From NCBI GenBank assembly GCA_030430715.1, contig JAUIJZ010000017.1, positions 1 through 44,690 of the forward strand: 44,690 nt of DNA, in the 5' to 3' direction. Made by a program: the position numbers and the translations under genes. Shown here piece by piece: positions 8,793 to 15,689 of this stretch. The notes under the pieces are model-generated. The model was not told where the DNA came from, did no database searches, and worked only from the letters and a program-made list of their open reading frames with translations. The stretch is from Alphaproteobacteria bacterium (GTDB lineage Bacteria; Pseudomonadota; Alphaproteobacteria; Caulobacterales; Aquidulcibacteraceae). Each line of letters begins with the position of its first letter. The first letter of the stretch is position 1.

Positions 8793-9412
8793 GCGCTCCG
8801 TATGATGCGCGTCACGCCGAAATATTAGGGAAGCCGCCGCGGATTTCGCCACTGGACAGGGACGCCGCCGCTGACCAGGTGCGTGAGGCGACCAACAAAT
8901 TGCGTGCCGGGATTGTCGGCGATGCAGTTGAATTACCGGTCGCGGATATCCCGGAGATCATGTTCGTCCTCGGCAAGTTTCCGGACATTTGGGACAAACT
9001 GGCGACCTTGGCGCTGCAGATTCAGAGCCACACGGCAATGTTGCCGCCTCGGGATCGGCAGCTTGCCATCCTGCGTACCGCTTGGCTGCTGCAGGCGCCC
9101 TATGAATGGGGGCAGCACGTCATGGTTTCCAAGAGCGTGGGCATATCTTCCGACGAAATCGAACGTGTGACCCAAGGCGCCGCTGCGCCGGAATGGACGC
9201 CGCACGAGGCGGCTATTCTTCGTGCGGCCGAAGAGTTGCGTGACAATGTCATGGTCAGTGACGCGACGTGGGGCATTTTGAGCGAGACACTCAATGAGCA
9301 TCAGCTGTTCGAGCTCGTTGTGCTCATCGGCCAGTTCACGGCGACCGCATATTACCAGAACTCACTGCGTCTTCGCCTTGAACGCGGCAATATTGGTTTG
9401 GCAGCGCGCTAG
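8789..9412 (+). CDS. Carboxymuconolactone decarboxylase/AhpD-like family protein
   Basis: A 207-residue protein starting at a GTG that overlaps the P450 stop by four bases (GTGA), so translation is coupled. The central helical repeat AILRTAWLLQAPYEWGQHV matches the CMD family, with the E-x2-H pair (EWGQH) used as general acid/base by lactone decarboxylases. The AhpD CxxC pair is absent, so peroxidase function is unlikely. Family members range from gamma-carboxymuconolactone decarboxylase to uncharacterised hydrolase-like proteins common in steroid and aromatic clusters. Its place at the end of the oxygenase operon suggests it acts on the oxidised product. Confidence 0.85.
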   Translation: MSAPYDARHAEILGKPPRISPLDRDAAADQVREATNKLRAGIVGDAVELPVADIPEIMFVLGKFPDIWDKLATLALQIQSHTAMLPPRDRQLAILRTAWLLQAPYEWGQHVMVSKSVGISSDEIERVTQGAAAPEWTPHEAAILRAAEELRDNVMVSDATWGILSETLNEHQLFELVVLIGQFTATAYYQNSLRLRLERGNIGLAAR

Positions 9413-9430
9413 GCCGTACGCTCTAGCGCG
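9405..9430. terminator. Inverted repeat at the end of the CMD gene
   Basis: CGCGCTAG at 9405-9412 is matched perfectly by CTAGCGCG at 9423-9430 around a 10-base loop. The CMD stop codon TAG lies in the left arm, and the TAG of the minus-strand SnoaL-like remnant lies in the right arm. There is no T-tract, so intrinsic termination is doubtful; it may be a transcript-end hairpin for the convergent units. Confidence 0.4.
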
Positions 9431-9551
9431 TGGCCTTCAGTTGCGAAGCGAGATCGCCTTTTGGCGTTATATGCCATTGTGCGAAACGCCAGGCGCCATC
9501 TTGCTTCACAAGAATTTGGGTGAGGTAGGCCTGGCGCCAGTAGGGTCGGGC
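9423..9551 (-). pseudogene. C-terminal remnant of a SnoaL-like/NTF2-fold protein
   Basis: The minus strand encodes PYWRQAYLTQILVKQDGAWR followed by FAQWHITPKG and a stop, which is the typical last strand pair of SnoaL-like (NTF2-fold) proteins. A stop codon precedes it at 9552-9554. The next upstream stretch of family-like sequence (GAETQIKRVIDRPDPTG) is in a different frame, so at least one frameshift separates them, and no intact N-terminus is found before the tRNA. I read this as a decayed gene. The rest of the 335-base gap 9413-9747 holds nothing else I can support. Confidence 0.55.
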
Positions 9552-9747
9552 CTATCGATAACGCGTTTGATCTGGGTTTCTGCGCCTAACCTCAACGAGG
9601 ACTGGGACGAGGTGTGCCGGCGCTGGCGCCTGCACATCGAAACCGCACTCATTCGGAGATGATGTTGCAGCGCGCTTCTGCAGCGGCTGCTATCGCCGCA
9701 TAACGCGGAAGATAAAGGAATTTTTCCGGAACAAGACGTGAGGGCTC

Positions 9748-9837
9748 TGGCGGAGAGGGAGGGATTCGAACCCTCGATACGCTTGCACGTATTTCAGTTT
9801 TCGAGACTGACGCCTTCAGCCACTCGGCCACCTCTCC
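9748..9837 (-). tRNA. tRNA-Ser (anticodon CGA)
   Basis: A complete class II tRNA on the minus strand. The acceptor stem is GGAGAGG with CCTCTCC, discriminator G, and CCA is encoded. The anticodon stem TCAGT/ACTGA encloses the loop CTCGAAA, giving anticodon CGA (reads UCG). A long variable arm and the T-arm GAGGGTTCGAATCCCTC confirm serine identity. The gene is intact, with no sign of an integrated element at its 3' end, although the SnoaL-like remnant lies just beyond it. Confidence 0.97.
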
Positions 9838-9937
9838 GGCGCGTTCCCGTTGATCGGGAGCGGGCCGGTTTAGTGCATGGCGCGCGCCGCATCAACAGGC
9901 CGCCGATATCCCTTTTCATTGCCCAGGCCGCGCCCAT

Positions 9938-9975
9938 GAAAAAAGGCGGACGCTGTGGCGTCCGCCGAAAAAAAA
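9938..9975. terminator. Bidirectional intrinsic terminator
   Basis: GGCGGACGC at 9945-9953 pairs perfectly with GCGTCCGCC at 9958-9966 around a 4-base loop. It is flanked by six A on the left and eight A on the right, so it makes a hairpin plus U-tract on either strand. It lies 60 bases downstream of the hsp20 stop and is surely its terminator. It also insulates the tRNA region. Confidence 0.85.
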
Positions 9976-9980
9976 GAGCC

Positions 9981-10017
9981 CGCCGCGCGGCATGGGGGGG
10001 AGGGGGGCCGCGCGGCG
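9981..10017. repeat. GC-only inverted repeat with G-rich loop
   Basis: CGCCGCGCGGC at 9981-9991 and its exact complement at 10007-10017 flank a 15-base loop that is almost all G (two runs of G separated by one A). It lies between the hsp20 stop and the intrinsic terminator. It could be a second stabilising hairpin at the mRNA 3' end. Confidence 0.6.
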
Positions 10018-10034
10018 AGCAGGAAGCGGGATTT

Positions 10035-10511
10035 TTAGGCCGCTTCTGTTTCGTTTGCCGCATCAACGACCTTTGGCTCGGTCTTGGCGGCGCCGGCGCT
10101 GATCTCGATCTTGCGAGGTTTCAGCACTTCCGGAAGCTCCCTAATCAGATCGATACTGAGGAGCCCATTTTCAAGGCGGGCGCCGGCTACGCGGACGTGA
10201 TCGGCGAGGCCGAAACGGCGCTCGAAGCTGCGCTCGGCAATGCCCCGATGGAGGTAGTTCCGCGGCGTTTCAGGCTGTCTGCGCGCGCCAGAAACCACGA
10301 GCGAATTCTGCTTATATTCGATCGACAGATCGGCCTCGGAGAACCCGGCGACCGCCAGCTCGATATGGAAAGCGTCTTCGCTTGTTTGCTCAATATTGAA
10401 GGGAGGATAACCTGGCGCTGCGTCGAGGCGCGCGGCCTGGTCCATCAGGCTGGCGATGCGGTCAAAGCCAACCAGGGTGCGGTAGAGGGGGTTAAGTTCG
10501 GTCGAAGCCAT
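10035..10511 (-). CDS. Small heat-shock protein, Hsp20/IbpA family
   Basis: A 158-residue ATP-independent holdase. The alpha-crystallin domain covers about residues 35-130 (PPFNIEQTSEDAFHIELAVAGF onward, then YLHRGIAERSFERRF, the class A IbpA-type signature). The C-terminal tail carries PRKIEI, the IxI-like anchor for oligomers. It binds unfolding proteins during heat stress and passes them to DnaK and ClpB. AGGAGG lies 8 bases before the ATG and is embedded in a ROSE-like hairpin. Further upstream on the same strand, GTTGAA (10658-10663) and CCCATTT (10636-10642) resemble a heat-shock sigma-32 promoter, though the spacing is shorter than consensus. The gene ends at a strong intrinsic terminator. 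Confidence 0.95.
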   Translation of the reverse strand: MASTELNPLYRTLVGFDRIASLMDQAARLDAAPGYPPFNIEQTSEDAFHIELAVAGFSEADLSIEYKQNSLVVSGARRQPETPRNYLHRGIAERSFERRFGLADHVRVAGARLENGLLSIDLIRELPEVLKPRKIEISAGAAKTEPKVVDAANETEAA

Positions 10512-10516
10512 ATGAT

Positions 10517-10557
10517 TGTCCTCCTAAAGCGACATTCATGAGCCCCCGCAGGGGGCT
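10517..10557 (-). promoter_or_regulatory. Candidate ROSE-type RNA thermometer of hsp20
   Basis: Two hairpins fill the leader. Upstream, AGCCCCC (10541-10547) pairs with GGGGGCT (10551-10557) over a 3-base loop. Next to the start codon, the transcript from 10534 to 10517 reads UGUCGCUUUAGGAGGACA. It can fold as UGU/ACA, a bulged C, a G.G pair, then C-G and U-A, burying the AGGAGG ribosome site. This is the U-Y-G-C-U anti-Shine-Dalgarno arrangement with a G.G pair that defines ROSE elements, known from rhizobial and enterobacterial small heat-shock genes. ROSE elements melt on warming and free the ribosome site. Confidence 0.6.
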
Positions 10558-10711
10558 TGAGAGAAGCTCGCCGGCCCCGAAAAGGCTGCCGCCGAGCACG
10601 AACCAGCGGCCTCGATGAGCGCCGCTTACCAATTCAAATGGGAAGCAGGCAGGCGTGTTCAACCCGTCCCGTTTCGACAATATTAGGCGGCGCCCGCTAA
10701 GCGCTTCGCCC

Positions 10712-11587
10712 ATGCCAAGTCTAAATCGCAGAGACATCGCGCTCGCCCTGGCCGGTCTAGCCGCGGCTTGCGGCCCCCGCGGGCCCAGTGGGGCTGATGC
10801 GCCCCCCCGGGGCTCCTTGGGTTGGGCGGTCGCGGGCCCCTGGCGTTTGGAGCCTGAGCGGGACAGCGCACGCCACCCGCTCCAGACCCTATTATTCTGG
10901 GGCATTACCGGTGACATGACGGTGCTGGAAATCCTGCCCGGGCGGGGCTGGTACACCTCCATTTTGGCGCCATTCCTGACGGCGAATGACGGGCAGCTCA
11001 TCGCCGCCAGCTTCGATCCGAATTCTGGGTCCGCGGCGCAGAGCGAGGTGCTCGCCGATTGGAGCGCGCGCTTCATGGACGATCCAGATCGCTATGGAAG
11101 TCCAACGCTGTCGGTGGTTTCGCCCGCTGGCCAGCCGCTGGCGCCGCCGGCCAGCGTGGACCTCGCCATTCTTTCCAACAACGTCCACACGTTGATGGCA
11201 GGCGGCTATGCCGAGCGGCTCTTTGGCCTTGTTTTCGCGGCTCTGAAGCCAGGCGGCGTGTTCGGCATCGAGCAGCATCGCGCTTCCTCTACAGGCTTGC
11301 AGGATCCGCTGGCTGGGACCGGTTATGTGCAGGAAGCCTATGTGAAGGCGCTTGCCGCCGAGGCCGGGTTCGAGTTCGTCGCCGCAAGCGACGTCAACGC
11401 CAACCCGCGAGACACGCGTGACCATCCCTTTGGAGTCTGGACGCTGCCGCCGGTCTTGCGCACCTCGCCGCTGGGCGAGCCCGACAATCCTGAATTTGAT
11501 TCCGCGCCCTATGTCGCAATTGGCGAGAGCGATCGCATGACCCTGCGTTTCCGCAAGCCCGGTTCCACGGCGTCCGGAGGGAACTGA
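10712..11587 (+). CDS. Exported class I methyltransferase-like protein (COG4798 type)
   Basis: About 291 residues. MPSLNRRDIALALAGLAAAC is a twin-arginine-like signal with a possible lipobox cysteine. After it comes RDSARHPLQTLLFWGITGDM and VLEILPGRGWYTSILAPFL, a methyltransferase motif I region (E-x-L-P-G-x-G), and LKPGGVFGIEQHR as the motif after the central strand. This is the pattern of the COG4798 predicted methyltransferases, which carry export signals; whether they use S-adenosylmethionine outside the cytoplasm is unsolved. A GTG at 10655 would add residues before the signal and overlap the hsp20 promoter candidate, so ATG 10712 is preferred, although it has no clear ribosome site. The early codons are unusually GC-rich. 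Confidence 0.75.
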   Translation: MPSLNRRDIALALAGLAAACGPRGPSGADAPPRGSLGWAVAGPWRLEPERDSARHPLQTLLFWGITGDMTVLEILPGRGWYTSILAPFLTANDGQLIAASFDPNSGSAAQSEVLADWSARFMDDPDRYGSPTLSVVSPAGQPLAPPASVDLAILSNNVHTLMAGGYAERLFGLVFAALKPGGVFGIEQHRASSTGLQDPLAGTGYVQEAYVKALAAEAGFEFVAASDVNANPRDTRDHPFGVWTLPPVLRTSPLGEPDNPEFDSAPYVAIGESDRMTLRFRKPGSTASGGN

Positions 11588-11671
11588 ATCCGGGCCGCCG
11601 GCTTACCTGCCCTTGCGGGCGCCGACGCCGTAGTGTGTAACAAGTCAGCGCGCCGCCTTGGGAGGGAAGAC

Positions 11672-11971
11672 GTGACGACTTTTGACGAAGTCTACGCATA
11701 CTTCGCCGAGGGCGCGGTGATCGTCGAAGGCAAGAAGGTCAAGCTCGACGTTGGCGATGCGGACCATATTTTTCTTGATGGCGTGACTGGTGAGGTTTCT
11801 CAAAAGGATGAGCCTGCCGACACGACCATCAAATTGGGGCTGAGTGATCTGATCGACATGGCGAAGGGTAAGCTCGACTCGACGGCGGCTTTTATTCAAG
11901 GCCGCTTGCGTGTCGAAGGCGATTTGGGCGTGGCGATGCAGATGCAAAGCCTCGTCAGCATGCGAGGCTGA
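11672..11971 (+). CDS. SCP2 sterol-binding-domain protein
   Basis: A 99-residue protein that is a single SCP2 domain. The hydrophobic-ligand fold is recognised by the strand KVKLDVGDADHIFLD, then ADTTIKLGLSDLIDMAKGKL and the closing helix region AAFIQGRLRVEGDL, a strong family signature. Such domains bind lipids, acyl chains or polyketide-like molecules. GGAGGGAAGAC before GTG 11672 fixes the start. It precedes a lysophospholipase-like hydrolase by 11 bases, so a shared lipid-related role is likely. Confidence 0.9.
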   Translation: MTTFDEVYAYFAEGAVIVEGKKVKLDVGDADHIFLDGVTGEVSQKDEPADTTIKLGLSDLIDMAKGKLDSTAAFIQGRLRVEGDLGVAMQMQSLVSMRG

Positions 11972-11982
11972 GGCCGCACGCG

Positions 11983-12927
11983 ATGGCATTCGTTCGCGTT
12001 CCGGGCAACGAGACGCCAGATGGCGCGGAAGAGCATTGGCTCGAAGGCCGCGGCGGCGTGAAATTACGTGCGCTAACCGCGCCGCCCATGCCCGGTACAA
12101 AACAACGCGGCTCCGTGATCGTGGCGCCGGGCCGCACGGAATTCATAGAGAAATATTTTGAGGTCGTGCGGGAATTACAGCGGCGCGGCTTTGCCGTGTT
12201 TTGCATCGACTGGCGCGGGCAGGGGCTCTCAGGCCGCGAGGTAGAGAATCCGCTGAAAGGGCACTTCGCAAGTTTCGACGATCCGGTGAACGATCTATCG
12301 ACTGCAGTGAAATTGTTTTCCGATCGCTTGCCGCGCCCACATATCGGTTTGGCGCATTCTATGGGCGGCGCGATCATGTTGCGGGCGCTGCAAACGCGCC
12401 GCATCGATCTGGAGGCGGCGATCTTTAGCGCGCCGATGTGGGGCATCGCCAATCTTGGCAATGTCGGAAAGTCTTATGTACGCTTCATGACGTCTCTCGG
12501 CGTTGGCGGCAGCTTCGCGCCGAGCGTAGACCGCAAGTGGAAACGAGAAAATTTCAAGCGCAACACGGTTACGCATGACAAGGAGCGCCACGCGCGCACG
12601 CAAGGGCTCGTTGCCGAGGAGCCGCGCCTTGCGCTTGCAGGGCCGACCATCGGGTGGGTCGCCGCCGCTGCGGATACGACTGATGCGTTCGCCCAATCTG
12701 GCGCGCTTGCGCATGTTCGCATTCCTGTCCTGGTGGTCACGGCCAGCCAGGATCAATTGGTCAACAACGCGACGCACGCAACGGTTGTTGAGCAATTGCC
12801 GGATGCGCAGCACATCACCATAGATGGCGCCAAGCATGAGTTGATGATGGAGCGAGACGATTACCGCGCTCAGTTCTGGACGGCGTTCGATGAAATGGCC
12901 GATCGCATCGCGCCAGCAGCCACCTGA
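11983..12927 (+). CDS. Alpha/beta hydrolase, lysophospholipase/monoacylglycerol-lipase type
   Basis: A 314-residue hydrolase of the Hydrolase_4 group. The nucleophile elbow is LAHSMGGA, the acid is in VVTASQDQLV, and the histidine is in DGAKHELMMERD, giving a full Ser-Asp-His triad. CIDWRGQGLSGR is the usual oxyanion/early loop of PldB-like enzymes. It has no signal peptide, so it acts in the cytoplasm, probably on lysophospholipids or monoacylglycerols. It is cotranscribed with the SCP2 gene upstream and followed after 11 bases by the GNAT gene. Confidence 0.88.
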   Translation: MAFVRVPGNETPDGAEEHWLEGRGGVKLRALTAPPMPGTKQRGSVIVAPGRTEFIEKYFEVVRELQRRGFAVFCIDWRGQGLSGREVENPLKGHFASFDDPVNDLSTAVKLFSDRLPRPHIGLAHSMGGAIMLRALQTRRIDLEAAIFSAPMWGIANLGNVGKSYVRFMTSLGVGGSFAPSVDRKWKRENFKRNTVTHDKERHARTQGLVAEEPRLALAGPTIGWVAAAADTTDAFAQSGALAHVRIPVLVVTASQDQLVNNATHATVVEQLPDAQHITIDGAKHELMMERDDYRAQFWTAFDEMADRIAPAAT

Positions 12928-12938
12928 GCGGTTGTGCG

Positions 12939-13856
12939 GTGACACGCGAAGCTGAAAGCGCACCGCAACCGCCAGCGGTGTTTCAATGTGGCGGTCTCAG
13001 CGTGCAAACAACGACGAAAGGCGAGGGGGTTGTATTTGATCGCTTCTTCGCCGGCTATGACAAAGCCTTCGTGCTGCCAAACGAGAAAGAGGACCGTGAA
13101 GGCTTTTCGCGTTGTTTTGCCCTGAACGAAGCGATCGAGTATGCGCGCCTCAGCGCACTCTACGGGCCTTATTGCGAAACCGCGCTCATCGCCGAAGAAG
13201 ACGGCCATGACTTGGGCGGCGCCAACTTTATCGCGATGTGCTCCGATCCGCGCATGGTGACGGCGAACCTCAACTACATCTATGTCAATGAAGCCGCGCG
13301 CGGACGCGGCGCCTTCTCGCGCCTGCTTGGCGCTGTGCGGCAAGCCTTGTCGGGCATCTTCCCTGGCGCCCAAGAACGTGTGCTGATCTTTATCGAGCAG
13401 AATGATCCGTTCCGCATGAGTGCGGAGGACTATGCTCGCGACACGCGGTTTACTGGTCTCGATCAGTTCGACAGGCTGCGCATCTGGGCGCGGCGCGGCG
13501 CGCGCGTGGTGGACTTCCCCTACGCCCAGCCGCCGCTATCGGGTGATCAGCAGGCTGACGACACGCTTGTTTATTCGGTGCTAGGGGCCGGTGAGGGCGA
13601 GGGGCTGGATGCCTGCACGCTTTATGCGCATTTGCGCGGTTTTTTTGGTGTGTCGGTTTTGAAAGGCGCGCCGCTCGAAGCCAGTCCGGCCGCCTACAAT
13701 CAGATTGAAAGCCTTGCGGCGGCTTGCGCCGACAATGAGGCAGTCCCTTTGCTTGATCCAAGCGCCTTGTTAGCGGGGCTCAGACATCGTGACGACATCG
13801 CGCGCTTTTGGCGGCGCCCGCCGCGAGACCTTCGCGCTGCCTTGCGAAATCCTTGA
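12939..13856 (+). CDS. Large GNAT-like acetyltransferase of unknown target
   Basis: A 305-residue protein starting at GTG. Residues about 65-150 look like a GNAT fold: ETALIAEEDGHDLGGANFIA, then NLNYIYVNEAARGRGAFSRL, where ARGRGAFSRLL matches the acetyl-CoA pyrophosphate loop (Q/RxxGxG/A). After this comes RVLIFIEQNDPFRMS, the family's late strand. The second half (about residues 170-305) is not recognisable and may bind the target. The following gene, 45 bases on, encodes an unrecognised 594-residue membrane protein, and the two may be partners. The donor is presumably acetyl-CoA or another acyl-CoA; the acceptor is unknown. Confidence 0.65.
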   Translation: MTREAESAPQPPAVFQCGGLSVQTTTKGEGVVFDRFFAGYDKAFVLPNEKEDREGFSRCFALNEAIEYARLSALYGPYCETALIAEEDGHDLGGANFIAMCSDPRMVTANLNYIYVNEAARGRGAFSRLLGAVRQALSGIFPGAQERVLIFIEQNDPFRMSAEDYARDTRFTGLDQFDRLRIWARRGARVVDFPYAQPPLSGDQQADDTLVYSVLGAGEGEGLDACTLYAHLRGFFGVSVLKGAPLEASPAAYNQIESLAAACADNEAVPLLDPSALLAGLRHRDDIARFWRRPPRDLRAALRNP

Positions 13857-13901
13857 TTTGCGGCCGCGCTAGGAGGACATTCACGCAGCAAGGGGGCAGT
13901 C

Positions 13902-15686
13902 ATGAACGACGCCGCAGCGGGCGCGCCAGCGACCGTGATCGAAGACCGCGACAAGACGCTCTATTGGACGCTGTCGCTCTATGTCGACGCGGCCAATCTG
14001 CCAGCCGATTTCAAACAAAAATTCGATCCGCGTCGCCAATATGACGTGCAGCGCCAGGTGTTTGAGTCTCTGCGCCTGCGCAACGCCATCGAGCCCATGT
14101 TCAACGACATCGCTGATCGCGAGCGCCTGGGTGTTGTCGAGGATTTCCTTCTCGACGTCGAAGGCGATCACATGGGCGAGATCGTTCAGCTGGCGATCCC
14201 AGACGTGATCGAATGGAGCACGGAAGGAAAGCGCTTCGCTGCTGAGCTTGGCGTGCAGCAACCGCGCCCATTGCGCATGCGCACTTTCTGGTATGTGCAC
14301 GTGAACGGCGCGCTTTCATATCACGTGTCATTTTCTTACCGTTATCAGCACAACGCAGCGGACTTTTACTTCATATCTTTGCTGCAAAAGCTCGCCGCGC
14401 CGAAGGAATTCATACGCCCGGCGGATGGTCCGCGTGGCGATATTGACGTGCACACGCCATCGCCGGACCTATTCCCGTTACACCACGTCGAAGTATTGAA
14501 GAATGGAAAGGCGGAGCGCTTTTGGCGCTTCATCGCAGAACGCTTCAATCGCGATGTCGTCGGGTTGTTTGGCCGTGTGCCGATGAGCAGCGATCGGGCG
14601 GACGGCAAGCCTGTGAAGCAGCCCGGAAAGGATTATTTCCAATCTCTTGTGCGTTGCGAGCCTTTCGTCGAAACGCCCGGGCTTCATATGCCGCGCGCAC
14701 GATCGATGTTCGTATTCGACGACGAGCGTTTCGTGCGTGCGCTATTGCCGAGATCTGCGGACGGTGAGTCAATCACCCGGACAGACAAGGTGCGCGGCAA
14801 TGGCTGCGGCGTTTATCCCGAAGAGGTCCGCCGGCGCTCAGAGCAAGCGGGCGAGGGCGGGTGCGTGACATTGGATGCGGCGCTGCTGCAATCGGTCTCT
14901 GAAGAGCACCTGATCTATTTCTTCCTGGCCGGTTTCAATCAAAACATCATCGATTTCATCAATCAGGAAGAGCACGAGGTATTGGATAGCCTCGATCCGA
15001 TTTACCCGCTTGAACCCGAGCATGAGGCGGAAAGTTTTTTCGTCCGCTATGCAAACCCGCGCGCTTTCATCACATTCGCGAGCAAGCTGCGCAGTCTTTA
15101 TCTGGGCAACGATTATATCGGCACGTGCCCATATGCGTTCCTGATCCACGTTCTGGCGATGCACAACGAGTATCTTGTGCGCAATTATGAAGAGGCCGCT
15201 GACGATCTCGTGCGGCAGACTAGCGGCGCCAAAGATAGACGGCGCGAATTTCACGCGGCGGCTGAGCGCTTCTATGCGTTTCGCAAGGTCGAATACGCCA
15301 ACTATTATCGCTATCGCGCGACGAACGTGTTTCGCTACGACACCGAACAGGAGGTGTTCGAGCGCCTCGAAGAACGCCGCGGCATCCAGGCGCGCGTTGA
15401 CGATGTCGAACGCACCTTCGCCAATGTCGAGAACTTCACGCGTGATTTGGAATCGCGCCAACGCCAGTTCGATACGACGCTCTTTGCCTGGATTGGCGGC
15501 GTGTTCGTGTTCTGCGAGATCGGCTTCCTGCTCGTGGAGAAAGCCGGCGCTTCCACTCCGCCCGGCGCCATGGCGAGCTTCATGCCCGATGTGGGCCTGC
15601 TGAATTTCTTCGTGCTTGCGCTGGGTTTGTTGGGGGGCGCGATCGCCGCCGGCACATTTGCGTGGTGGCTGTGGCGCCGACTTTAG
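13902..15686 (+). CDS. Unrecognised 594-residue protein with a C-terminal membrane pair
   Basis: I do not recognise this family. Residues 1-420 are soluble, mixed in charge and rich in aromatic residues, with no signal peptide. About residues 455-525 form a charged, probably coiled helix (RLEERRGIQARVDDVERTF, then a run ending RDLESRQRQF). Two hydrophobic segments follow at about 526-545 and 566-591, and the protein ends in WWLWRRL. A large cytoplasmic domain, long helix and two terminal membrane helices recall the build of CorA-type channels, but the GMN signature is absent, so this is only a resemblance. GGGGG about 6 bases before ATG serves as ribosome site. It follows the GNAT gene in the same run and ends 3 bases from the convergent nspC stop. 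Confidence 0.8.
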   Translation: MNDAAAGAPATVIEDRDKTLYWTLSLYVDAANLPADFKQKFDPRRQYDVQRQVFESLRLRNAIEPMFNDIADRERLGVVEDFLLDVEGDHMGEIVQLAIPDVIEWSTEGKRFAAELGVQQPRPLRMRTFWYVHVNGALSYHVSFSYRYQHNAADFYFISLLQKLAAPKEFIRPADGPRGDIDVHTPSPDLFPLHHVEVLKNGKAERFWRFIAERFNRDVVGLFGRVPMSSDRADGKPVKQPGKDYFQSLVRCEPFVETPGLHMPRARSMFVFDDERFVRALLPRSADGESITRTDKVRGNGCGVYPEEVRRRSEQAGEGGCVTLDAALLQSVSEEHLIYFFLAGFNQNIIDFINQEEHEVLDSLDPIYPLEPEHEAESFFVRYANPRAFITFASKLRSLYLGNDYIGTCPYAFLIHVLAMHNEYLVRNYEEAADDLVRQTSGAKDRRREFHAAAERFYAFRKVEYANYYRYRATNVFRYDTEQEVFERLEERRGIQARVDDVERTFANVENFTRDLESRQRQFDTTLFAWIGGVFVFCEIGFLLVEKAGASTPPGAMASFMPDVGLLNFFVLALGLLGGAIAAGTFAWWLWRRL

Positions 15687-15689
15687 GGT

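Noticed and set aside
9294-9662. Plus-strand open frame overlapping the CMD gene end
   Set aside because: Low-complexity, no ribosome site, and the minus strand shows family-like sequence instead.
13902-15686. CorA magnesium channel
   Set aside because: The two C-terminal membrane helices fit, but the GMN motif is lacking and the N-terminal domain is far larger than in CorA.
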